Positions 1 to 5,559 of a stretch of DNA of 6,062 nucleotides are shown one piece after another. How positions within the stretch are numbered: the stretch's first letter is position 1; each line of letters opens with the position of its first letter. This stretch comes from an uncultured Clostridia bacterium (GTDB taxonomy: Bacteria > Bacillota > Clostridia > Oscillospirales > Ruminococcaceae), in contig CAMVBT010000157.1 of the NCBI GenBank assembly GCA_947165805.1, positions 1 to 6,062 of the forward strand. The letters run 5' to 3'. The notes beneath the pieces are model-generated. The model saw only the letters and a list, made by a program, of their open reading frames with translations. It was not told the origin of the DNA and ran no database searches. The translations under genes and the position numbers were made by a program.

Positions 1-169
1 GAGCACGGATTTCGACAAAGTGAAGAATATAAAAGTGCGCCGCGGCAGACATACGATATACGTCAATGAGATGCTCTGCAAGAATCAGGTGTATGCGGCG
101 TCCGAGGATTTTGACTTTGTTCTGAACTTCATAAACGCGCGGATACCCGCGACCGCAGCAAGGAAGTGA
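1..169 (+). CDS. C-terminal fragment of an unidentified protein
   Basis: The window opens inside a reading frame whose complete codons start at base 2 and which ends at TGA 167-169, giving the last 55 residues. The fragment is basic in its first third (KVKNIKVRRGRHT) and then has a pattern of alternating strands plus a closing amphipathic helix (SEDFDFVLNFINARI). That ending resembles the end of bacterial PH-like (YcxB/bPH) domains, in which a strand is followed by a capping helix; this is a weak resemblance from memory, not a demonstrated match. The stop lies 5 bases before the preferred start of the lipoprotein gene, so the two are almost certainly co-transcribed. The function cannot be assigned because most of the protein lies outside the window. 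Confidence 0.75.
   Translation, partial: STDFDKVKNIKVRRGRHTIYVNEMLCKNQVYAASEDFDFVLNFINARIPATAARK
161..166 (+). promoter_or_regulatory. Shine-Dalgarno site deciding the lipoprotein start
   Basis: AGGAAG sits 8 bases before the GTG at 175. It overlaps the in-frame GTG at 166, so it cannot serve that codon. This favours 175 over 166 as the start of the lipoprotein. The site lies inside the end of the upstream gene, as expected for tightly packed operon genes. Confidence 0.6.
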
Positions 170-174
170 GAAGC

Positions 175-690
175 GTGAGAAAACACCTGACCGCTCTGCT
201 GCTCATATCCTGTCTCGCCTGTATGTCTCTATGCGCCTGCGAGCCGGAGAAGCCAGTTGTCACAACGGAATTTGCGGCCGAGGCACAGCGCCGCGAACAG
301 CTCGCTCATGACGCGGAGATGCGCAGAAGGTTCGCTTCGTCGAAGCTCCGGGAATATGCTGTCGGACTTACGGAAACGATCTTCAAAGAGCTTTTCCCCG
401 AAAAGGACATCGGCAATTACGAGATAGACGTGTCCAAGGACAGACCCGATGAGAAAGAGGTATCCGAAGTAAGCGACGAGCGCGCTGCGGAGCTCTTCCG
501 CACCGGGAACTTTACCGTCAGTATCCTGTCGCGTGAGGGCACCGATCTCCTGACAGACGCGGAAAGAGACGCGATAATGCAGGCGTTTGCGGAGCGTAAA
601 TTCACCGTCGTCATCAGTCTTACCGGTTTCTGGGAAGACGACATTATCACGGACGGCGAGATACACATAGAGCCAAGGCCTATGTACTGA
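175..690 (+). CDS. putative secreted lipoprotein of unknown function
   Basis: A 171-residue protein begins at GTG 175; an in-frame GTG at 166 would add three residues but lacks a spaced ribosome site. The N-terminus is a lipoprotein signal peptide: basic MRKH, a hydrophobic core, then a lipobox LCAC with the lipidated cysteine at residue 22. Signal peptidase II would cleave there, leaving the protein anchored on the outer face of the membrane. The mature part starts with an acidic/proline linker, then a charged helix of about 45 residues (rich in E, R and A). An alpha/beta segment with two strand-like stretches (FTVSIL, FTVVISLTGFW) closes it. I recognise no catalytic motif or named family. 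It follows the upstream gene by 5 bases and precedes a membrane-anchored small protein by 40 bases, which points to a shared cell-surface role. The lipoprotein assignment is fairly secure; the function is unknown. Confidence 0.85.
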   Translation: MRKHLTALLLISCLACMSLCACEPEKPVVTTEFAAEAQRREQLAHDAEMRRRFASSKLREYAVGLTETIFKELFPEKDIGNYEIDVSKDRPDEKEVSEVSDERAAELFRTGNFTVSILSREGTDLLTDAERDAIMQAFAERKFTVVISLTGFWEDDIITDGEIHIEPRPMY

Positions 691-730
691 CGCATATAGA
701 AGTGTTAAGCAAAGCAGGAGGTAATGATAC

Positions 731-1132
731 ATGAAAAAGATTATTGCCGTTATTCTTATCATAGCTGATATATGTATGCCGGCTGTGATAATAAAGGGAT
801 ATGCAGATCACAAGGCCGACGAAAAGACAAGAGAGGAGCTCAGGTACAGCACAGAACTCTATGACCGGATGAAAACGGAGAAGGAAGAAGAAAGAAACGG
901 AGAATATAAGAACTTTTCGCAGCAATTCCTGCTCGGAGACTCTTATGAAGAGCAGGATAATGCTGTTCAGAACACGGAAGAACGTGATAGTGCCGGACAA
1001 GATACGGAAAACCGGAACACCGAAAAACAGAATACCGTAGACATCAGCCTCGAGGTAGGTGATCTGGAGATCCCGGAGTTTTCGGAGGAAGATCTTTCCT
1101 TTGAGAACACGGACACGGGGGTGAGACAATGA
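731..1132 (+). CDS. small membrane-anchored acidic protein, unknown function
   Basis: This 133-residue protein starts at ATG 731, with AGGAGG at 716-721 and a 9-base spacer, the strongest ribosome site in the operon. Residues 2-3 are KK and residues 4-21 are hydrophobic, forming an uncleaved anchor or a signal peptide with no clear cleavage site. Residues 27-60 are highly charged and likely a helix or coiled coil. Residues 74-102 are a low-complexity Q/N/T/E segment with repeated [QR][ND]TE units. The C-terminus (104-133) is acidic. This is the layout of a short bitopic protein projecting a flexible stalk outside the cell. Its TGA overlaps the ATG of the next gene (ATGA, 1129-1132), suggesting translational coupling and matched amounts of the two proteins. 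I do not recognise a family; a scaffold or accessory subunit for the large downstream protein is a guess from context. Confidence 0.85.
   Translation: MKKIIAVILIIADICMPAVIIKGYADHKADEKTREELRYSTELYDRMKTEKEEERNGEYKNFSQQFLLGDSYEEQDNAVQNTEERDSAGQDTENRNTEKQNTVDISLEVGDLEIPEFSEEDLSFENTDTGVRQ
1117..1132 (+). promoter_or_regulatory. coupled start: SD plus ATGA stop/start overlap
   Basis: GGGGGTGA at 1117-1124 matches the anti-Shine-Dalgarno complement at 7 of 8 positions (GGAGGTGA expected) and lies just before ATG 1129. The stop of the small membrane protein (1130-1132) overlaps that start in ATGA. The arrangement supports the 1129 start and coupled translation of the two genes. Confidence 0.65.
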
Positions 1133-2970
1133 GCAGATATTGTGCGAACTGCGGTTCCGAGCTGAATGAAGATACCAGATTCTGTCCCGATTGCGGAGCT
1201 CCTGTCCGGCAGCAGGCATATAACGAAGCTGACGCAGCTCCGGCAGACTTTACTTCTCAGGATACGGCGGCGCCTCCCGCTCCGGGCATCTACAACGCAC
1301 CTGCTCCGGCACCGAAGCGTGTCGGACACGGTATGCTGGCGGCAGATACCGTGCTGGCTGCCGTATTGGTGATAGAGAGCGCTGTTGCCGGATTTATGTA
1401 TCCGGGATTTTTCGTTGAGAAGAGACCGCTCCATGACGATATTTCCGTTACATCGGAGCCGTCCGTGAGTACCGCTGCGAATGTCGTAACGGACAGACCT
1501 CCGGTCCGGAATGATACGGACACATCCGGAACTGCACGCGCAACGGGCAGTGGCATGGATTATAATATCGGGATAACGGAAAGTGATGTAAACTATGAAG
1601 CGGCAGTCTCGCCGGAGTCTCCGGTATGCACCGCGGGAAGGATCACTGCCGATTTGAAGGAATGGAACCTTGACGGAGCCGACAGACTTGAGACCCGTGA
1701 GCTCGGCACATTCACCGATGAAGAAAGCGGCGCCGCTCTGGAAGTGTATGACTTTTCTCTCGAAAGCGGACAGAACACCTTCTTAACGAGCGTTGATATA
1801 ACTTTCCCGCGCCCACAGGACGGCAGCGGCGACGGAGTGGTATATTACGATCCGGAGACCGGCAGCTGGAAACCTGCCGCGTTCGGAATTTCCGCGGACG
1901 GCAGTTCCTACATACTGCACACAAAGCACTTTTCAAGGTTCGCGGTGGTGAAAAAATACTGGAGTTATCTGACATCAAAGCCGGAAAATGCCGTCGGTGT
2001 TTTCTACGTTGAAAATGTCGATCCTGACACGCAGACCGGCTTCGACATTATCAGACAGCCTTTACGGCTGAGCAGTGAAGCGGTCGCGGCAGCTCTTCAT
2101 GAGTCCATAAAGCCTGAGGACCTTGTGGGTGTCACGAAATCTTACTCGTTCATAGATGAAAAGGCTTCGATAGGCTTTGCGGTGGATGAGCTGGTGGGTG
2201 AGCTGCTGAGCGTGGAAGGGCTGTCGGAAAGTGCCGATACCTCATACGGGATAGGTGATCTCAGTACGACGGTGGTAAGCCTTTTCGACAAGGAAAAGGT
2301 CAAGACTCTTTCCGAAAGCTTCGGAGACATCGGGGACGCTTTGCTCGCGGCAAGGCTCGGCTATGCTATCCTGAAAGGTGAGTCGGGGTCAAACATACTC
2401 AAGGAATATTCGATGGACCTTATTACCGCGGGCATATCGAAGGGTATGGAGGCGTTAAGCGTATCCAACCCGATAAGCGCGTCAGTGGTGATACTGATGA
2501 CAGCTACCTCATATTTCTGCGGAGATGACTTCAAGTCGTGGCTTTCCGATCAGATGGACGACTCCGTATACAGCGAGCCGACACAGAGAGCCTACCATGA
2601 ATTCCTCCGGACGCAGATGTACTATACAGATGAATACGGAATGAAGTGCCCGCTCACGCTCGACGGCATAGGCCGGAAGAACTATCTCAGACTGGATCTG
2701 GAAGGCGTTGAAGCATCGGAAAGGTTGCAGAAGATAACACAGTGCATCGACGACTACCTCGGGCTGTTCTGGGAAAGGGACGATATCCGTGTAGCTTATC
2801 TGGATAATTTCAACAAAAGGCTGAAGGAATACTATCGCCTCAGGGAGTCGGGGTCCGGTCAGAATGTGATACGGAAGGATTATGCGAGTTATCAGGTCAC
2901 CGACTACGAGAAAGAGCAGATGATAACCGAAACCAAAAAAGATTTTTCAGAAATAACAAGAAACTCATAG
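1129..2970 (+). CDS. zinc-ribbon membrane protein with large ectodomain, N-terminal part (frame broken)
   Basis: The frame from ATG 1129 encodes 613 residues. Residues 5-22 are a treble-clef zinc ribbon (C5-x2-C8 and C19-x2-C22, zinc_ribbon_2 type). A low-complexity A/P linker follows, then one membrane segment near 70-92; with the ribbon in the cytoplasm, the rest would be outside the cell. Residues 100-145 are a Ser/Thr/Pro/Asp-rich linker. Residues 210-275 form a beta domain with the motif YYDPETGSWKP followed by HFSRFAVV, which I know from many surface proteins of Gram-positive anaerobes (consensus YYDxxTGxW...HFSxYAV). Residues 310-480 are largely helical with a hydrophobic stretch at 447-462; 485-613 are helical and charged. 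The last residues (from about 605) come from a shifted frame: the -1 frame continues the same charged helix without interruption. The true product is therefore likely about 1000 residues ending at 4130. The function is unknown. Confidence 0.85.
   Translation: MSRYCANCGSELNEDTRFCPDCGAPVRQQAYNEADAAPADFTSQDTAAPPAPGIYNAPAPAPKRVGHGMLAADTVLAAVLVIESAVAGFMYPGFFVEKRPLHDDISVTSEPSVSTAANVVTDRPPVRNDTDTSGTARATGSGMDYNIGITESDVNYEAAVSPESPVCTAGRITADLKEWNLDGADRLETRELGTFTDEESGAALEVYDFSLESGQNTFLTSVDITFPRPQDGSGDGVVYYDPETGSWKPAAFGISADGSSYILHTKHFSRFAVVKKYWSYLTSKPENAVGVFYVENVDPDTQTGFDIIRQPLRLSSEAVAAALHESIKPEDLVGVTKSYSFIDEKASIGFAVDELVGELLSVEGLSESADTSYGIGDLSTTVVSLFDKEKVKTLSESFGDIGDALLAARLGYAILKGESGSNILKEYSMDLITAGISKGMEALSVSNPISASVVILMTATSYFCGDDFKSWLSDQMDDSVYSEPTQRAYHEFLRTQMYYTDEYGMKCPLTLDGIGRKNYLRLDLEGVEASERLQKITQCIDDYLGLFWERDDIRVAYLDNFNKRLKEYYRLRESGSGQNVIRKDYASYQVTDYEKEQMITETKKDFSEITRNS
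2934..2950 (+). other. -1 frame break between the two halves of the large gene
   Basis: This stretch contains CAAAAAAG followed at once by ATTTTTC, that is an A6 run (2935-2940) and a T5 run (2943-2947). Reading frame 1 continues only to TAG 2968-2970. From about 2943 the -1 frame reads FFRNNKKLIEAFYEDLLNDL, a natural extension of the helix before it. One extra A or T in either run would fuse the frames. The zero-frame codons are ACC AAA AAA GAT, so this is not a canonical X XXY YYZ slippery heptamer, and I see no strong stem-loop just downstream. A one-base deletion, either real or a sequencing/assembly error, is the simplest reading. Confidence 0.75.
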
Positions 2971-3035
2971 AAGCATTTTATGAGGATCTTCTGAATGACC
3001 TCACCGCCGAGACAATAAACGTCATATACCGCGAT

Positions 3036-4130
3036 ATGCTGCCGTATCTTAACACCCCCATGGTCTTTGAGGTTACGGATACGTCCCTTAAAGGCGATAC
3101 GTTCGAAAAGTCCATATATGCGAAAAAGATACTGGAGAGTGCAGATGGATTTTCGTCTGCCATGACTATCGGGTCCGCGCCGGCTGCCGATATCCTGTCG
3201 ATAGACCCGTCGGTCTCTCCGGATACAGGCATATCGGGAGATTCTGTTACGCTCGACAACGGAAATTTCATGACAGATACCGACCGGCTCAACCTCAACC
3301 TCAAAACCGGTTTGTACAGGGTGGGAAGTTTTGATCAAACAGCGGAAAGCATAATAGTCCCGCCGGATATACGGGTCACAGGATTTTATCCGCGTGTATA
3401 CAGCGGGAGCAATACCGTTCTTGAATGCCGGTTATATTATTACCTGAAATTCGGGCGACCCAAGACCATGAGTTTAATGGGAGACAGCGATACAGGAGCC
3501 GAACCGCTCTCCGCGGTGCCGATAACATTCACGAAAAGCAGCAGCGGCATAACGGGAACGGTCGTGATAAACGGAAAAACTGACAGCTCCGGCTATGTCG
3601 CTAAGCTCGGCAGCGACCGGAAAATACAAGGCGTGGATGATGCTCTCCGGGTAGCCTGTGAGCACATGGTCATAAACGGTCTCGACAAAGGGAGCTTCAC
3701 GGCGAGCGGTTCAGCCAGCGTAGTTTCGGATATCACGAGCGGCAGGAGCTATACGGCAAGCGCGACCATAAGCGGCACGCTTGACAAAAAGACAGGAAGG
3801 TACAATGTAAGGCTGGAAGGCACAGTCTTTGAAAATTACACCAACAACGAAACATGGACGGAAGAATACGGCGATTGGTCGTCAACTCACACCGCCAACG
3901 TTTCGTCAAATCTGAAATATGAGATCGTCGGTACGGGAGATACAAGTTATGTAAACGGCGACGAGCAATTCAATGTCACTTTCGAGGTACAGGAGCATGA
4001 GACCGGATATATAAACAGTGTTGAGACTTTCACGAACAACTACGGCAACTCCGCAACGACCGATACCTCCGGTCCGGTTGATCTGTATAGACAATACCTG
4101 TTCAGCGTGAATTTTGTAAAAAAAGAATAA
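3036..4130 (+). CDS. C-terminal part of the zinc-ribbon ectodomain protein (after frame break)
   Basis: The frame is 364 residues from ATG 3036, but that codon is not a credible start. No Shine-Dalgarno site precedes it, and the same frame reads as good protein without interruption from about 2943. No ATG, GTG or TTG occurs in this frame between its previous stop (2805-2807) and 3036. It is best read as the second half of the gene starting at 1129. The first part finishes a charged helical region. A linker rich in D, S, T and P follows, then a beta-rich half with many Ser/Thr/Asn/Gly residues (for example SFTASGSASVVSDI and WTEEYGDWSSTHTA) and an aromatic/basic terminus. This is typical of extracellular beta-sandwich domains. 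There is no LPXTG motif and no second membrane segment at the end, so attachment would rely on the N-terminal anchor. If the frame break is real, this half is not made, or is made only by recoding. Confidence 0.75.
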   Translation: MLPYLNTPMVFEVTDTSLKGDTFEKSIYAKKILESADGFSSAMTIGSAPAADILSIDPSVSPDTGISGDSVTLDNGNFMTDTDRLNLNLKTGLYRVGSFDQTAESIIVPPDIRVTGFYPRVYSGSNTVLECRLYYYLKFGRPKTMSLMGDSDTGAEPLSAVPITFTKSSSGITGTVVINGKTDSSGYVAKLGSDRKIQGVDDALRVACEHMVINGLDKGSFTASGSASVVSDITSGRSYTASATISGTLDKKTGRYNVRLEGTVFENYTNNETWTEEYGDWSSTHTANVSSNLKYEIVGTGDTSYVNGDEQFNVTFEVQEHETGYINSVETFTNNYGNSATTDTSGPVDLYRQYLFSVNFVKKE

Positions 4131-4202
4131 TATCTTTCTCTTTCCCGGGCTTTTTATCGATTAAAGACTTCCGGATCTCCCGGTTTTATCCAAAAAAATT
4201 AC

Positions 4203-4236
4203 AGCACTGCTCCGATAGCGGGGCAGTGCTTTTTTT
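4203..4236 (+). terminator. intrinsic terminator of the envelope operon, possibly bidirectional
   Basis: Arms AGCACTGCTCC (4203-4213) and GGGGCAGTGCT (4220-4230) pair over 11 base pairs with one G-U wobble around the loop GATAGC. The T run is 4230-4236. It lies 72 bases after the stop at 4130. On the other strand the same hairpin is followed, after 5 bases, by a T7 run (A7 at 4192-4198 on the plus strand), so it may also end transcripts of the convergent acetyltransferase gene. Confidence 0.9.
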
Positions 4237-4261
4237 AAGCGCCGAGGGAAGATATCCCCTT

Positions 4262-4819
4262 TCACTGATCGGACAGCTCCATTCTCATCAGAACAAGCTC
4301 CTGCCAGCCCGTAAGACGCGACTTAAATCCTCTGGGATTGCGCCCGTATTCTACAAAACCGGCTTTCCGGTAAAGTGAGAGAGCGGCTTCGTTCTCCGCG
4401 ACAACGTCAAGCTCGATCTGTGCATACCCGGCTTTTTTCGCACATTCTATACAGGCTTCCGTAAGAGCCGTGCCTATGCCGAGCCCCCAATACGCCTTGT
4501 CTATGCTGATGCCGAAGGACGCGCGGTGACGCAGCTTGCACTTGTCGCCCACACATTCGATACCCGCGGAACCTGCCGCGATACCGCCGACCTCCGCAAG
4601 TATATTTACCTCGTTATCGCTGTCCGCGATCTTTTGCAGGAAGTCACGATCCTGCTCCACCGTGAACGTGTTCTCGTCGGGGTAGGTCAGCAGATAGTCG
4701 GTCTGTTCGTGTGTCTTAATAAATATGTCAAGTACCGAGCTTGCGTCGGCAGCCGTGCCGCTTCGCAGAACACATTCTCTGCCGTCTTTAAGTTTTATTA
4801 TATTCTTGTTGTATATCAT
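4262..4819 (-). CDS. GNAT family N-acetyltransferase
   Basis: This 185-residue protein is of ordinary single-domain GNAT length and probably moves an acetyl group from acetyl-CoA to an amine; the substrate cannot be read from the sequence. Residues 10-35 give the usual first strand and helix (LRSGTAADASSVLDIF). Motif A is at about 103-120: strand FGISID, then YWGLGIGTAL, in which the pyrophosphate-binding loop G112-x-G114-x-G116 is intact, and W111 stands where Q/R is more common. Motif B is at 137-156 (LDVVAENEAALSLYRKAGF), with the conserved N143 and Y150. No signal peptide is present, so it is cytoplasmic. The start is ATG 4819 with GGAG (4829-4826) 6 bases ahead. It follows the P-loop gene by 14 bases and is probably co-transcribed with it. 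The overall layout resembles general small-molecule or protein acetyltransferases of Firmicutes. Confidence 0.93.
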   Translation of the reverse strand: MIYNKNIIKLKDGRECVLRSGTAADASSVLDIFIKTHEQTDYLLTYPDENTFTVEQDRDFLQKIADSDNEVNILAEVGGIAAGSAGIECVGDKCKLRHRASFGISIDKAYWGLGIGTALTEACIECAKKAGYAQIELDVVAENEAALSLYRKAGFVEYGRNPRGFKSRLTGWQELVLMRMELSDQ

Positions 4820-4833
4820 GTTTTTCTCCGTTG

Positions 4834-5475
4834 TTATCCGACAAAATACTGCTGCAATTCCGCAAGCTTCGCCGCGGTAAGGTCTTCGCTCACCGTGCAG
4901 TACTCTATATCGAGCGAGCGCAGTATATCAAGCTCTCTGCGCTTTCTTTCCGCGAGACATCCGATATACCCGTCATATCCGGAAAGCCCGCAGCGCTTCC
5001 CGTAGCCCTGATCGGTATGATAACCGATGACAGCGTTCAGCCAGTCTTCACCGCGTTCGTCAAGAACTCTGTCAACAGCGGCTCTGATATCGGGTCGGTC
5101 TATGTATACAATGACCGGCCGCAGAGGTCTTATTATCTCCGCAATTTCCGCGATATAAGCGCGTGACTGCTCATATCCCATATCGAATCTCATCATGGTC
5201 TCGCACATCGGGTTTTGCAGAAAAACACAGTTGAAGACATACACCGCATTTCTGTCACAGCCGCGGACGAACTCACGCCATTTTTCAAGTATTTTCTCCC
5301 GCTCGGTTTCAAAATCGGGAAAATCATAGTCCTTATAGTCTGCCGGGTGCTCTTCGCCTTCGTCGAAGCAGAATACCCGGTTTCCTTTCTTCTTCAGTTC
5401 CTCCGCTATCATGGCGGCAGTCGTGCTCTTGCCGCTGCCCGGAAGTCCTTCAACTATTATCAGGTTTGTTTTCAT
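4834..5475 (-). CDS. P-loop NTPase, kinase-like, substrate unknown
   Basis: The protein is 213 residues from ATG 5475. A longer open stretch reaches 5550 but runs through the preceding terminator, whereas ATG 5475 has a strong ribosome site and puts the Walker A motif in its usual place. The N-terminus is strand TNLIIVE followed by Walker A GLPGSGKS at residues 10-17, the architecture of small P-loop kinases. Residue stretch 37-46 (FDEGEEHPAD) is a candidate substrate-binding segment after strand 2, and VYVFNCVFLQNP near 78-89 is the third strand region. VIVYIDRPD at 121-129 is the strand preceding the nucleotide-monophosphate-kinase-like lid, and RVLDERGEDW at 136-145 is an Arg-bearing helix that could form the lid. 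I know similar proteins in Clostridia annotated only as AAA or P-loop ATPases. A small-molecule or nucleoside phosphotransferase activity is inferred from the fold, not shown. It is cytoplasmic and the first gene of a two-gene unit with the acetyltransferase. Confidence 0.9.
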   Translation of the reverse strand: MKTNLIIVEGLPGSGKSTTAAMIAEELKKKGNRVFCFDEGEEHPADYKDYDFPDFETEREKILEKWREFVRGCDRNAVYVFNCVFLQNPMCETMMRFDMGYEQSRAYIAEIAEIIRPLRPVIVYIDRPDIRAAVDRVLDERGEDWLNAVIGYHTDQGYGKRCGLSGYDGYIGCLAERKRRELDILRSLDIEYCTVSEDLTAAKLAELQQYFVG

Positions 5476-5479
5476 ATAT

Positions 5480-5488
5480 CCTTCTCCT
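5480..5488 (-). promoter_or_regulatory. Shine-Dalgarno site deciding the P-loop protein start
   Basis: On the minus strand AGGAGAAGG occupies 5488-5480, with AGGAG 8 bases before ATG 5475. No comparable site precedes the upstream in-frame ATG at 5550, which lies inside the stem of a terminator-like hairpin. Confidence 0.75.
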
Positions 5489-5525
5489 GTCTCTAGCCTT
5501 AGAGCCGCAGCTCTTATCTGTACTG

Positions 5526-5559
5526 AAAACGGAGCAAGTGAGCTTATCACCTGCTCCGT
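5526..5559 (-). terminator. probable intrinsic terminator overlapping the end of the solenoid gene
   Basis: On the minus strand arm ACGGAGCAGGTGA (5559-5547) pairs with TCACTTGCTCCGT (5541-5529), 13 base pairs with one G-U wobble, around the loop TAAGC. The T run is short (four T at 5529-5526, the first being part of the stem). The stop codon TGA (5549-5547) of the upstream gene is the last codon of the first arm. It separates that gene from the P-loop gene, though the short T run may make it leaky. Confidence 0.75.

Noticed and set aside
229..762. Minus-strand open stretch opposite the lipoprotein gene
   Set aside because: The plus strand has a signal peptide, lipobox and operon spacing. 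The minus stretch has no motif and no credible start context.
680..1219. Long open stretch on the minus strand opposite the small membrane protein and the start of the zinc-ribbon gene
   Set aside because: It has no ribosome site, its composition is unlike a natural protein, and it lies opposite two plus-strand genes with good starts and recognisable features.
2381..2855. Direct repeat GAGTCGGGGTC at about 2381 and 2847
   Set aside because: It is an isolated 11-base match inside coding sequence with different codon context and no extended similarity; likely chance.
2934..2947. Programmed -1 ribosomal frameshift of the A AAA AAG type
   Set aside because: The A6G run is out of register with the zero frame (ACC AAA AAA GAT), so the P-site tRNA would have to re-pair on CAA. 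The T5 run gives UUU UCA rather than UUU UUC. No strong downstream stem-loop was found. It is kept only as a minor alternative in the findings.
4141..4186. Possible extra terminator formed by CCCGGG and CCGG repeats before the main hairpin
   Set aside because: The pairings are only 4-6 bases with long or awkward loops, and the following T run is weak. The hairpin at 4203-4236 is far better.
5476..5550. N-terminal extension of the P-loop protein to the ATG at 5550
   Set aside because: The extra 25 residues run through the terminator stem, there is no ribosome site, and Walker A would be displaced from its usual distance to the N-terminus.
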